Assembly (NCBI GenBank): GCA_963575745.1
Contig: CAUYUJ010015298.1
Location: 37,501 to 101,500, forward strand
Reading direction: 5' to 3'
Source: Prorocentrum cordatum
Taxonomy: Eukaryota > Sar > Dinophyceae > Prorocentrales > Prorocentraceae
DNA: 64,000 nt
Numbering within the stretch: the first letter of the stretch is position 1; each line of letters starts with the position of its first letter. Positions 1 through 9,705 of this stretch are shown here, piece after piece. The notes below the pieces were generated by a model, which was not told where the DNA came from, searched no databases, and was given only the letters and a program-made list of their open reading frames with translations. Made by a program: the position numbers and the translations under genes.

Positions 1-412
1 GTGTGTGTGTGTGTGTGTGTGTGCGTGCGTGCGTGCGTGTGTGTGTGTGTGTGTGGGTGTGGGTGTGGGTGTGTGTGTGTGTGTGTGTGCGTGTGCGTGT
101 GCGTGTGCGTGTGCGTGTGCGTGTGCGTGTGCGTGTGCGTGTGCGTGTGCGTGTGCGTGTGCGTGTGCGTGTGCGTGTGCGTGTGCGTGTGCGTGTGCGT
201 GTGTGCGTGTGCGTGTGCGTGCGTGTGCGTGTGCGTGTGCGTGTGCGTGTGCGTGTGCGTGTGCGTGTGCGTGTGCGTGTGCGTGTGCGTGTGTGTGTGT
301 GTGTCTGTGTCTGTGTCTGTGTCTGTGTCTGTGTCTGTGTCTGTGTCTGTGTCAGTGTCTATGTCTGTGTGCGTGCGTGTGTGCGTGTGTGCGCGTGAGT
401 GCTTGTGTGTAG
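1..412. repeat. Compound GT/GTGTGC/TCTGTG microsatellite
   Basis: Alternating GT dinucleotides pass into a long GTGTGC hexamer array (about 83-300) and then a TCTGTG hexamer array (about 300-360). Open frames through it give only Cys-Val or Arg-Val repeats, so no gene is called. The rest, to about 700, is unique sequence without a convincing gene. Confidence 0.95.
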
Positions 413-722
413 TAGACTGGCTGATATTGGTCTGGGGGCGTCGTCCATATTCCCCGATCCTCTTCTTCCCACTCGTACCGCTCCACACTAAGCACGGGTG
501 ATCTCAGCAGTTTGTAGCACCACGCGCAACAATCACGCACAATCGCGAGCAGCATCACTAAAAGAGTCGACTCGTGCAATGCTTGTGCAATGTCGTTTGT
601 GTGTTGGGTTGGATGTGGTACGGGTCCTCGTCGAACAGTAAACATTGAACAGCCCCGAATCCATGCGCGAGTTGGGCCTTCGCCAGGCATTCGTGCGCCA
701 ACTTCGCCACTGTTCGTAATCG

Positions 723-752
723 CCGTTTTGGCTCAAACAGTTTTGGCTCATG
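723..752 (+). other. Tandem spliced-leader relicts (two degenerate 15-mers)
   Basis: Two adjacent 15-nt units, CCGTTTTGGCTCAAA and CAGTTTTGGCTCATG, match the 3' part of the dinoflagellate SL (CCATTTTGGCTCAAG) with two and three mismatches. Retroposed trans-spliced mRNAs leave this exact 15-nt unit, because the AG inside an old SL serves as the acceptor for the next SL. The ATG at 750 lies inside the second relict. Confidence 0.75.
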
Positions 753-2068
753 GAGAACAAGCAGCGACGTCCGCGAACCGAAGGTGTGGATCTCTCTTCA
801 ACAGATGTGTGCGGAGTTCTCAACGACCGAGTGCCGCTAGCACAGTGCAGACCGAAAGATTTGTGGAAGATATCAAAAATTTCAAAAGATGGCACAACCA
901 GCGAATGGGCAACACTGAAAAAGAACGAGAGTTTGCTCAGTGATCTGTTGGACATTGGTCGAGGGAGGATTCCGAAGCAGAAGTCTTTTCGGTTATCTTG
1001 GACCAGTGGCTCAAGCATCATTCAATGCATTGGTCATTCACCGAAGTCGAACGGTGCACTCGGGATCTCCGCTGCATGTTGCAGAGCCTCCTTGCCATCA
1101 AAAGGAAACCAACCCCTTTGGCGCCAAAGAACTACCCGACTCTTCAGATTCTCATCGACAAAATGGCACTCGACGACGGCGGCCAAACATCAGAAGCACG
1201 GAAACGGAAAGCTGCTGACGTCGAGGAGGCATCAGCATCGGCATCGGATGGCAACGAGGATGGCTCGTCATGCGAAGCGGCATCAGCATCGGTTGACTTG
1301 GATGCATTGGGCGGGGAGTTGTTCGCACCAAGCTACAAAGTAGAGCACTCAGCTTCTCAACAAGTGGCGCGCCCTTCACCTTTCAAAGGCTTTTCAATCA
1401 AGCCTGCGTCGATTCCTGAGTCATGGGCGGCCTCGTCGAGTTCGAGCGGCCACGCAACGACACCAAGAAGTGACACTGCTGATGGGGCGATGGGATCCAC
1501 ACTTCTCTCAGCGAGTCGTTTGGCAGCACTTGCCGCTGAGTCTAACGAAATAGGTCCTTCCCCTGCTGATTTCAAGAGGTTGAACGTGCAGTTGAAGGCT
1601 AAAGCTAAGGCTAAGGCTGAGGCCATCATGCCCAAGGCAGATGCCAAAGCTAAGGCTAAGGCTGAGGCCACGCCCAAGGCAGACGCCAAAGCTAAGGCTG
1701 TCATGCGCCGACCTTCTGCAGCGCCAGTGCGGCGCAAGCCAGCTTCTGCGGCAGAGCGCAGCGATGTCGAGGCCGACGCCGAAGCTGCGAAGATGGCCTT
1801 CGACCCAGACCCCATCGCGAAATACCTCGACGTCGACGCGATCGGCGTCGACTTGGCTGTGATCCAGAAGCGTCTTCACTCGCACGTTTGGCACTCGGCA
1901 GTGAAGAAGCACATTCTAGACGGCTTGACACAAGAGCAAGCTAAACTCAAGGGCGCCGAGGGGGCCGCCTTGCATGTAGACCGCTGGCGCGAGAAAGTCG
2001 GCCTGCCTCCGATAGTGAGGCGAGGCGTTGCCGACGATGCTGAGATGAAAATACACCTTGAGCCTTGA
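750..2068 (+). pseudogene. SL-marked retroposed gene for an Ala/Lys-rich basic protein, frameshifted
   Basis: The first ATG (750) opens a frame that reads plausibly to about 960. Coding character then moves to another frame (open from 944) that runs to the stop at 2068, so a single-base frameshift around 960-985 probably breaks the gene. The downstream part encodes about 370 residues. It has an acidic/Ser-rich middle, an unusual AKAKAKAEA-type Lys/Ala repeat near 1596-1700, a basic MRRPSAAPVRRKPAS stretch, and a more ordered C-terminus around HVWHSAVKKHILDGL. No known domain is recognised; a nuclear or nucleic-acid-binding role is only a guess from composition. It has no introns and carries SL relicts at the 5' end, so a processed cDNA copy is likely. 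It is the first of four plus-strand genes of this kind. Confidence 0.55.
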
Positions 2069-2510
2069 GGTGCACAAGAGGCGCACAAAAATAATATCAC
2101 CAATAACTGCGTCATCGTGATCACCGTCATCATCGCGGTGCCGCGCCGTGCGTCACATATTCCTACTCGTCCTCCCCCTCCCCCCCCCCATCGTCCTCCC
2201 CCTCTTCAGCATAGCCTCCATCCTCCTCCCCCTTATCCTTCTCATCCTCCTCCTCCTCATCATCATCACCATCATCGCCATCCTCCTGCCACGCGAAATG
2301 CAGAGCAGGCAATCGAGGGAAACGTTACTGAAGACAAACTCGTCCGTGGGCTAATACCGCCTGCGCGTGCCCCCCTCGTCTCATTCTCGTTCCCTCGCTC
2401 TCCGTTCGTCACGTGCGCCACTGGGGCCCCCTGACGCCCCTAGAGGCCCAAGAGAGCCCCGAGAGAAGCGCAAGACGGCCCAAGGGGACTCCAAGACGGC
2501 CTCGGGGGCC
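2069..2510. other. Intergenic, CT-rich
   Basis: This is a spacer with a CTCCTC/CCCCC pyrimidine tract (about 2160-2285). A GAGCCC/GGCCCAAG-rich stretch follows. No supported gene. Confidence 0.7.
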
Positions 2511-3440
2511 ATGAGGGTATGGGGCAAACCAGTGACCACCATGATGATGATTAAGACCTTGAGGGTATTGGGCAAACCAGAAAGGGGGCCATGAGGGTAT
2601 TGGGCAAACCAGAAAGGGGGTGCATGAGGGTATGGGGCAAACCAGAAAGGGGGCCATGAGGGTATGGGGCAAACCAGTGACCACCATGATGATGATTAAG
2701 ATCTTGAGGGCATGGGGCAAACCATGGGGCCACGAGGGCACGGGGCAAACCAGTGACCACCATGATGATGATTAAGATCTTGAGGGTATGGGGCAAACCA
2801 GTGACCACCATGATGATGATTAAGACCTTGAGGGTATTGGGCAAACCAGAAAGGGGGCCATGAGGGTATGGGGCAAACCAGAAAGGGGGTGCATGAGGGT
2901 ATGGGGCAAACCAGAAAGGGGGCCATGAGGGTATGGGGCAAACCAGTGACCACCATGATGATGATTAAGATCTTGAGGGCATGGGGCAAACCATGGGGCC
3001 ATGAGGGCACGGGGCAAACCAGTGACCACCATGATGATGATTAAGATCTTGAGGGTATGGGGCAAACCAGTGACCACCATGATGATGATTAAGACCTTGA
3101 GGGTATTGGGCAAACCAGAAAGGGGGCCATGAGGGTATTGGGCAAACCAGAAAGGGGGTGCATGAGGGTATGGGGCAAACCAGAAAGGGGGCCATGAGGG
3201 TATGGGGCAAACCAGTGACCACCATGATGATGATTAAGATCTTGAGGGTATGGGGCAAACCAGAAAGGGGGCCATGAGGGTATGGGGCAAACCAGTGACC
3301 ACCATGATGATGATTAAGATCTTGAGGGTATTGGGCAAACCAGAAAGGGGGCCATGAGGGCATTGGGCAAACCAGAAAGGGGGGCATGAGGGTATAGGGC
3401 AAACCAGAAAGGGGTCCATGAGGGCATGGGGCAAACATGT
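2511..3440. repeat. Minisatellite of GGGTATGGGGCAAACCAG units with a higher-order period near 269 bp
   Basis: The basic unit is GAGGGTATGGGGCAAACCAG followed either by AAAGGGGGCCAT or by a TGACCACCATGATGATGATTAAG segment. The units recur in the same order about every 269 bp (for example from 2551 and again from 2820). Minus-strand frames give repetitive peptides (GLPHTL, LIIIMVVT) that merely translate the repeat. Confidence 0.9.
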
Positions 3441-3446
3441 GACCAG

Positions 3447-3474
3447 CGTCGCCAATTTGGGCTCAAGCCATTTG
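3447..3474 (+). other. Spliced-leader relict, one unit plus a partial second
   Basis: CGTCGCCAATTTGGGCTCAAG-like sequence (3447-3467) matches the SL with one inserted base and two substitutions. It is followed directly by CCATTTG, the start of a second SL-derived unit. It ends 5 bp before the ATG at 3479, where a trans-spliced leader would lie in a retroposed cDNA. Confidence 0.75.
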
Positions 3475-3478
3475 TAAA

Positions 3479-4132
3479 ATGAGCGACCCTCGGGAGTTTG
3501 TTCCTTTCTCAGGCGCCGCTCGACGTTTGGACGGCGATGGTTCTGTGGTGCCAGGGTCGCGACAGCCAACCACTCCAAAGGCGCCCCCAGAAGAAGTCAT
3601 ATCGGTGCATGGTTCTCCAGATCGCGATCAGGATCAGGTTCTCCAGGTCGATTGCGACCCCAACGTTTCGGATATGAACATCGGGCTCCTAGCCTCTGCC
3701 ATCGAGCGGATAGAAGTTTGCTCCGCGGTGCTGCAGTCGCATGTGCCCCACATCGAGAGCAACAGCTACACGAAGAGCTTCCTCGACGACGTGGAGAAGA
3801 TCGTCGCCACGCAGGTCACCAACGCGTCCTACTTCCAGAGCGTGCTGGACCAGAAGCGTGGGCAGCAGCATTGCGACCTACGACTCGAAGGCGCTGTTCG
3901 GGCAGCGCAGGAATGCGCGTCTTCATCGGAGGAGGAGTTCAACACCATGAAAGAGCATGCCATGAAGATCATGAACCTCGCCGACTACTTCGGGTCTGAA
4001 ACCAAACGTTCCGCAGCGAGCACCAGCGACTCCGACGTGGACAGCGCCAAGCTCTTCAGCAAGCAGCCGAAGCGCCGCAGGAGGGTAAAATCGTCTGAGG
4101 GCGCCACTGGCAGCACGCAGCAGCCACTTTAG
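3479..4132 (+). CDS. SL-marked intronless gene, 217-aa predicted nuclear protein
   Basis: The ATG at 3479 sits 5 bp after the SL relict, and the frame is open to TAG at 4132. The N-terminus is low-complexity and acidic/Pro-rich (about residues 1-55). Residues about 60-180 are mostly helical in character (SAIERIEVCSAVLQSHVPHI, EEEFNTMKEHAMKIMNL). The C-terminus has a basic cluster, KQPKRRRRVK, that fits a nuclear localisation signal. No domain family is recognised. The next gene (4676) has the same design: small, charged, ending in a basic cluster, with an SL relict upstream. The two may therefore be related accessory proteins, or independent retrocopies. There are no introns. Confidence 0.6.
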   Translation: MSDPREFVPFSGAARRLDGDGSVVPGSRQPTTPKAPPEEVISVHGSPDRDQDQVLQVDCDPNVSDMNIGLLASAIERIEVCSAVLQSHVPHIESNSYTKSFLDDVEKIVATQVTNASYFQSVLDQKRGQQHCDLRLEGAVRAAQECASSSEEEFNTMKEHAMKIMNLADYFGSETKRSAASTSDSDVDSAKLFSKQPKRRRRVKSSEGATGSTQQPL

Positions 4133-4264
4133 GCAGTGCACGAGTGCCCGCTGTAATCTCCTGGGACGCCCGTCGGCCATCGAGGGCGCTTGGCAAGCAT
4201 CGCAACTCCTCTAGAGAGGGGATGGTTCCCTTTAGATCGCGACGGCAAGAAACTTGCATCGAAA

Positions 4265-4505
4265 ACGATTGTCAAAAACGAATAAGGGCCCCTCGAATAA
4301 CGAATAATGCCCCTCGAATAACGAATAATGTATTCTTCGTTTTTCCATTTTTCGATTGCCCCTCGAATAACGAATAATGCATTATTCGTTTTTCCATTAT
4401 TCGTTTCATTATTCGTCAAGGAAAACATATATATATATATATATGAAAAACCACCCGAATAATAAAACGAATAATGCAATAACGAATAATGCATCATTCG
4501 TTTTT
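4265..4505. repeat. AT-rich island of CGAATAATG repeats with a 22-bp palindrome
   Basis: Repeats of CCTCGAATAACGAATAATG and the complementary CATTATTCG are interleaved in both orientations. A perfect 22-bp palindrome spans 4369-4390 (AACGAATAATG plus its reverse complement). An (AT)n run lies at about 4428-4444. The island is sharply AT-rich between GC-rich genes and could extrude as a cruciform. Confidence 0.85.
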
Positions 4506-4607
4506 CGAAGGCCCTGGTCTGGAACATTGGAGCCCCGAGCCGGCCACTGGGGCCCCCGAGCCGGCCACCAGGCCCGAAGCGGCCTTGTCATAACACCTTC
4601 TCTCATG

Positions 4608-4625
4608 TCCGTAGCCATTTGTGCT
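4608..4625 (+). other. Partial spliced-leader relict
   Basis: TCCGTAGCCATTT, the first 13 nt of the SL including the 5'-most base, is present exactly. A decayed continuation (GTGCT) follows. It lies about 50 bp upstream of the ATG at 4676 and would leave a short 5' UTR. Confidence 0.65.
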
Positions 4626-4675
4626 GACTCTGGGCGCGGCTTTGCACCTGACGCGCCCGCCTTTCCGTTCAGGCC

Positions 4676-5626
4676 ATGCCGCCAGCACTTCCGAAGGTGA
4701 AGTTGACTGAGCTCCAACCTACGGAGGAGGAGCTCCGCGTTGCTCGCGAGAACCTCGCGAAGATGAAGACCAGCGAGGCCCTGAGCAAGAAGGCATCGTT
4801 GCGCCAATACTTGAAGGCGAATCCCGACGGCGTGGCGAAGGGCGACGTGGCAGCGTGCCTCGAGAAGTTCATTGTTCTGCAGTCTCGCTCCCAGGCCAAC
4901 TACAAGAAGTGCCGGACCGAGCACGTCGAGTCGAACAGCTCGAAACAACACCGCGAGCTCCATTGGTGGGCGCTGGAGGAGATGGACAGGAAACTCGGCC
5001 CGCTCAAGGCCGCGTCGCGGCGAGAATCGGGGCTCCTACCCTCGCGCCCTGACCGCGCGACGGGGAAGACCGAGGACCCCTTCAAGGAGTACGGCACCCC
5101 GAAGGACTGGGAGCAGATCACGTGGGAGGACATGAAGAAGATGCTTCGCGAGTACGAGCTCGAGACCGACAAGGATACCGTGGAGGCCCTGAATGACTTC
5201 AGATCGGGGGCAGGGTCATCGAATGACCACGTGCCAGATAAGACCGAGACCGAAAAGATGGCAGAGAAGATCGAGACGGTGAAGGCGCATTTACCTGCCG
5301 AGATTGCCAAGCTTCAGGCGATGGTCCTGAACGCGAAGCTCGTCAAGACGAGGGCGGACGCAAGTGGAAGCAAGTACCATGAGGCACTCATTGCCGACTG
5401 CGCGAAGCTGATCAGCCAGGGGGAGAAGCTCGTCAAGCTGCTCGAGCGCATGGTCCTTGAGCCAACCAACGACAAGGAGATGCCGAAGGTTATTTCTCAG
5501 CTTGACGACGTCCAGAGGAAGAATGAGATCGTGTCCAAGTGGGCTTCTACCTACGGCTTGGCCCCCGAGGTTGGGCCAGACAGCAGCTCCAAGAAGCGTC
5601 GGAAGGCAAAACAACCTGACATGTAG
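4676..5626 (+). CDS. SL-marked intronless gene, 316-aa charged helical protein
   Basis: The ATG at 4676 is about 50 bp after an SL relict, and the frame ends with TAG at 5626. The protein is rich in Glu, Lys and Ala. Helical segments include residues about 10-90 and about 195-290 (KMAEKIETVKAHLPAEIAKL, YHEALIADCAKLISQGEKLV), which may form coiled coils. A Trp-containing centre reads PKDWEQITWEDMKKML. The C-terminus carries a basic cluster, SSKKRRKAKQ, resembling a nuclear localisation signal. No catalytic motif or known family is recognised. It is intronless, same-strand and SL-tagged like its neighbours, so a retroposed origin is likely. The undamaged frame suggests it is recent or under selection. 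Confidence 0.65.
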   Translation: MPPALPKVKLTELQPTEEELRVARENLAKMKTSEALSKKASLRQYLKANPDGVAKGDVAACLEKFIVLQSRSQANYKKCRTEHVESNSSKQHRELHWWALEEMDRKLGPLKAASRRESGLLPSRPDRATGKTEDPFKEYGTPKDWEQITWEDMKKMLREYELETDKDTVEALNDFRSGAGSSNDHVPDKTETEKMAEKIETVKAHLPAEIAKLQAMVLNAKLVKTRADASGSKYHEALIADCAKLISQGEKLVKLLERMVLEPTNDKEMPKVISQLDDVQRKNEIVSKWASTYGLAPEVGPDSSSKKRRKAKQPDM

Positions 5627-5980
5627 AGTGGCGCATGCTGTGTTGATGCGGTCTGAGTGGCCCCTGGGGGGAGGGGGCATTGGTCGACGAGAGCCGTTCG
5701 GGAACGCTGCGCAGTGCCAGCTAGGGTGCACGCTTTCATGCCAAGGGAACTGCGGGGTGCGGGCAAGAGATCACACCAAAACAAACAATTATTCACTGCG
5801 TGGAGCTCCCCATATGTGCATCTACTCGCATGGACCTGTCCGCCGTGAATGTCTAGGCGCACGAGCTTTCGAATATTAACTGGCTTCAGTTGTGACGGTC
5901 TGGACATCAATCTATCTGCGAATGAATTGGAGTGTGAATGAGCCTCGAGGTACTACTGATCAGTAGTACGAGCGCGTCTC
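5627..5980. other. Intergenic, no supported gene
   Basis: Unique spacer sequence. Short frames lack coding character. Confidence 0.6.
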
Positions 5981-6640
5981 CGTGCATGAGCCTGGGGCCT
6001 CCTGGGGCCTCCTGAAACCTACTGGGGCTTCCTGGGGTCTCCAGGAGCCTCTTGGGACCTCCTGGGACCTTCTAGGAAGGTGTCGTGCCCCAGGAGAGGC
6101 GCAATCTATAGCAACAGACGTACATAAAACATTGCGGATTAGAGCCACAGGAGAAGGGCAGTCTATAGGAACACGCGTAAAACACCAAGGACTCGTGCCC
6201 CAGGAGAGGCCCAATATATATAGGAACATGAGTAAAACATTTAGGATGGCGCACACAGGAGAAGGACCATCTATAGAAACACACGTAGATCATCAAAGAA
6301 TCGTGCTCCAGGTGAGGCCCAATCGATAGGAGCATACGTAAACCACATGGGATTGGAGCCACTCCTGTTGCCTTCTGAGGCCTCCTGCTCCTGGGGCCTC
6401 TCGGGGCCTCCTGTTGCCTTCCGAGGCCTCCTGACGCTTCCTGTTGCCTCCTGGGGCCTCCTGTGGTTTCCTGAGGCCTTCTGGAGCTTCCTGGGGCCTC
6501 CTGGAGCCTCTTGGGACATCCTGTGGCCTCTTGAGTCTTTCTGTGGCCTCCTGATGCCTCCTGGGACCTCATGTGGTCTCCTGGGGCCTCCTGGAGCCTG
6601 TTGGAGCCTCCTGTGGCATCCTGAGAAGAATCTGCGCCCA
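5981..6640. repeat. CCTGGGGCCTCCTG low-complexity repeats flanking a 55-bp minisatellite
   Basis: Two blocks (about 5988-6075 and 6345-6635) are built from CCTGGGGCCTCCTG-like units. Between them, about five copies of a roughly 55-bp unit start near 6091, 6148, 6201, 6256 and 6309 (CAGGAGARG...CTATAG...AYGTAAAACAY). Minus-strand frames (RRPQEAPGG) are translations of the repeat. Confidence 0.85.
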
Positions 6641-7225
6641 CGAGCCTGGCCACCAAAACAAGCAAACCGACGAGACATCCTCAAAATCTGGCCCACCTGG
6701 GTGGTGAAAATGAGCGCCTCGCTCGAGACATCCTCCAAATCTGCTCCGAAAGCGAAGGATGGTGAGCCCAGAAACAAGCAAACCGCCTGAGACATCCCCA
6801 CAAAATGGCCGCGAACGAGCCCGTGCAACCACCCCTGGCGGCTCCCCATGGGGCCACGAGCCTGGCCACCAAAACAAGCAAACCGATCGAGACATCCTCA
6901 AAATCTGGCCCACCTGGGGGGTGAAAATGAGCGCCTCGCTCGAGACATCCTCCAAATCTGCTCCGAAAACGAAACATGTTGGAAGAGAAAATGACCAAAC
7001 CGCCTGAGACATCCCCACAAAATTCCGCGAACGGGACCCCGTGAAATACCCCCCCGCCGCCCCCCTTAGAGTGCTGAGACGAGCGAATCGCCTGAGACAT
7101 CCTCCAAATCTGCTCCGAAAACGAAACATGTTGGATCAGAAAATGGCCAAACCGCCTGAGACATCCCCACAAAATTCCGCGAACGGGACCCCGTGAAATA
7201 CCCCCCCGCCGCCCCCCTTAGATTG
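6641..7225. repeat. Tandem array containing the GAGACATCCTCA motif
   Basis: Units of about 216 and 150 bp are repeated (CGAGCCTGGCCACCAAAAC at 6641 and 6857; AAATCTGCTCCGAAAACG at 6952 and 7105). Each unit contains one or more copies of YGAGACATCCYCAMAAAT, eight in all (near 6671, 6724, 6788, 6889, 6941, 7004, 7092, 7157). The same motif heads the arrays at 10.1-11.0 kb (opposite strand) and 31.4-32.0 kb. Confidence 0.85.
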
Positions 7226-7705
7226 CTGAGACGAGCGAATCGCCTGAGTCTGAGTGATGACTGAGTCTGAGTGATGAGAGAGCATGAGTGAGTCTGAGTG
7301 ATGAGTGAATCTGAGTGGTGAGTCTGAGTGATGAGTGGTGTGTCTGAGTGAGGACTGAGTCTGAGTGATGAGTGAGTCTTGATGAGTGAGTCTGAGTGAT
7401 GAGTGTGGTGTTCTGTCCTGTTCAATAACAAGAACCCCATCTTTGGATATGGGAAAAACCGTACTCAAACGCAACATAGAAACAAAACGATATCTTAAAC
7501 AACAAGTCGGAAACGTTGAAACCTAGAGTTGTTGAAACGACGCTCGGCACTGTTGAAACCCAGAGCTGTTGAAAACGATATCTTAAACAAAACATCGGAA
7601 ACGTTGAAACCTAGAGCTGTTGAAACGACGCTCGGCTCTGTTGAAACCTAGAGCTGTCGAACACGATATCTTAAACAAAACGGTATCTTAAACAAAGGTG
7701 GGCAG
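7226..7705. repeat. GAGTCTGAGTGAT microsatellite and GTTGAAACCTAGAG tandem repeats
   Basis: 7240-7410 is built of GAGTCTGAGTGATGAGT units. 7475-7700 carries repeats of CGATATCTTAAACAA, GGAAACGTTGAAACCTAGAG and GTTGAAACGACGCTCGGC, with a period near 115 bp. No gene. Confidence 0.85.
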
Positions 7706-7717
7706 CAATGTGTCGTT

Positions 7718-7748
7718 ACGTAGCCATTTAGCTCAAGCAATTTTTTGA
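7718..7748 (+). other. Spliced-leader relict, one unit plus a degenerate second
   Basis: ACGTAGCCATTTAGCTCAAG (7718-7737) matches the SL with two differences. CAATTTTTTGA, a decayed copy of CCATTTTGGC, follows directly. It ends 20 bp before the ATG at 7768. Confidence 0.8.
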
Positions 7749-7767
7749 TGAATGCAGTTTCCCAGCC

Positions 7768-9705
7768 ATGCAGATCGCGTGCGCGTTGCTCACTCTATGT
7801 ATTTGTTCGAGTTCGGGTGCGAAGAAAGGGTATTTGAAGAAGCGCCTCGCCCGGGATCCTTCGAGCGAGGGCCTGGATGTTTCTGCGAGTCCAGTAACAC
7901 GTCGTAAGGGAGGCGGCATTCGTCAAAGGCTCGGCGATCCTGGAGATTCAGATGGGGAAGCCAGCACCCTCGCGACGGCTTCAACTATTGACCCGCTCAC
8001 CATCGACTTGAGGCACAGGTGGGCGAAATGGGAGCTCACTTCAGCTGCAGTGCAATCTTTAGCAGAGAACGCGAGACTTCAAGGGGCTAGAAATCTCGAC
8101 CGCCTCAGTTCGATCGGAACTCGGGGCGCCCATCCTCAGAATCTATTTCGGGATCTTGTTCGTCTTCTGGGAAGGCCAGTTGGGGCGCCTCCAATTGAAT
8201 GGATTGAGTTGCCATTGAAGGGGAACCGAAAGAAGCCGCATCCTGCCATATGGCCTCACAAATGGTTTCAAACACTGCCTGCGGCCAGGCCTGATATTTG
8301 GAGATACCGCGTGACTGGAGCTGACCAAGCAGCGTCTCGATTCTGGGAGTCGATTCGGGACTCGCAGTTCGTGCGCCATCATCCTTTCCTGCCAAGAGAT
8401 CGATGGCACAATATCCTGCCGATTGGGTTTCATGGGGACGGGGGTGGATTCAACAAGCACGATAGTTTATACACGTTGAATTGGAACTCATTGCTATCAA
8501 ATGGCCGCACTGTCCAAACTCGGTTTTTTTTTTTTTTATTTTCTGTCGTGAAAAAATCTGATATGGTCGCCGACACTTTGGACGAATTGGTAAAAGCATT
8601 CGCCTGGTCATGCAACGCGATGCTTTCGGGTGAGACCCCTCATTTAGATTGGAAAGGGAGGCGCATTGCAGGTGGCGGCGTGGAACTTGCCTCTGGCACT
8701 CGTGGTTGTTTGTTGCAAGTCCGCGGTGATTGGGAATTCTATGCAACCTTATTCAGATTCCCGCGCTGGAATGAAGCTGAATGCATGTGCCCATTTTGTC
8801 GCGCCTCTTCCCGTCATCCTGTTCGCATCTGGACTGATTTTCGGCGCGCCGCTGGTTGGCGGCATACAGCTTTCACGCATGAAACATATATGGGTTATAT
8901 AAGGGAGTCGGGCTTCGCGATCCCAGCTCTCTTCATGGCAGGGATCGGGGCCATAGGCTTCAGGCTCGAAAATATGACGGTAGATATCTTACACACAGTA
9001 GACCAGGGCATAGGCTCTCACATCATCGGCAATCTGATATGGTACTTTGCAGTGATTAAGGTTTGCTTCGGAGGGTCCACTTTTGCAGAAAGAATAAAAA
9101 GATGTGGCGACGATTTGAAACAATGGTATCAACATAACAAGTGCACATCTCGCCTCCAAGGTGCGTTAACGCAGGATCGAGTGCGCACTTCTGGGGACTG
9201 GCCAAAACTGAAAGCGAAAGCAGCTGCAACTCGACATCTGGCGGCATACGGATTGACCCTCATCGCCAGATTTGCACAGCTAGATTCTGCTGATGCGTTC
9301 ACAAAGCTTCATGATGAGCTAGCCTCTGGCGTATGCCAGCTCCTATGCGAGTTTTACCAACTACTGGAATGCGAATCTATGTTTCTGTCGGAATACGCTC
9401 GCAGGCGCTTGCCAGAATTAGCAAATGAGCTGGGGGCAATGTATGCCCGCCTTTCGAGAATATGTTTTGATAGAAGCCTGAGGTTGTGGAAGATTTCGCC
9501 AAAACTTCATCTTTTTATGCATTTATGTTTGCACCAAGCGGTAGAGCTTGGTAACCCCAGATTCTGGTGGACATACCCCGACGAAGATCTTGTTCGCATC
9601 CTCATTAATGTTGCAGAGGGAGTTCACCCCCAGACATTGGCAACCTCTGTTTTGGCCAAGTGGCTGTGGTGTGTGTTTGATGAGCTGGTCGTTGACCTCG
9701 ATTAG
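7768..9705 (+). CDS. SL-marked intronless gene, 645-aa transposase-like multicopy-family protein
   Basis: The frame is open from ATG 7768 to TAG 9705. Two nearer ATGs (7748, 7752) are out of frame. The protein resembles a repeated dinoflagellate protein family of unknown function that I recognise only by pattern. Visible landmarks in order: PIGFHGDGGGFNKHDSL (about residue 225), SGETPHLDWKG, a CPFC cysteine pair (about 345), RLENMTVDILHTVDQGIGSH (about 400), and a C-terminal block around PKLHLFMHLCLHQAVELGNP (about 575-590). Spaced Asp/His residues and a Cys pair resemble DDE-type transposases of plant and fungal elements, but catalytic residues cannot be assigned. A 15-base T run at 8523 encodes Phe repeats in frame. 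The SL relict upstream and A-rich sequence just after the stop mark it as a retroposed cDNA with its frame kept intact. Confidence 0.7.
   Translation: MQIACALLTLCICSSSGAKKGYLKKRLARDPSSEGLDVSASPVTRRKGGGIRQRLGDPGDSDGEASTLATASTIDPLTIDLRHRWAKWELTSAAVQSLAENARLQGARNLDRLSSIGTRGAHPQNLFRDLVRLLGRPVGAPPIEWIELPLKGNRKKPHPAIWPHKWFQTLPAARPDIWRYRVTGADQAASRFWESIRDSQFVRHHPFLPRDRWHNILPIGFHGDGGGFNKHDSLYTLNWNSLLSNGRTVQTRFFFFLFSVVKKSDMVADTLDELVKAFAWSCNAMLSGETPHLDWKGRRIAGGGVELASGTRGCLLQVRGDWEFYATLFRFPRWNEAECMCPFCRASSRHPVRIWTDFRRAAGWRHTAFTHETYMGYIRESGFAIPALFMAGIGAIGFRLENMTVDILHTVDQGIGSHIIGNLIWYFAVIKVCFGGSTFAERIKRCGDDLKQWYQHNKCTSRLQGALTQDRVRTSGDWPKLKAKAAATRHLAAYGLTLIARFAQLDSADAFTKLHDELASGVCQLLCEFYQLLECESMFLSEYARRRLPELANELGAMYARLSRICFDRSLRLWKISPKLHLFMHLCLHQAVELGNPRFWWTYPDEDLVRILINVAEGVHPQTLATSVLAKWLWCVFDELVVDLD

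Noticed and set aside
2409-3578. Minus-strand frames with hydrophobic LIIIMVVTGLP repeats (membrane protein?)
   Set aside because: They are direct translations of the 269-bp higher-order minisatellite.
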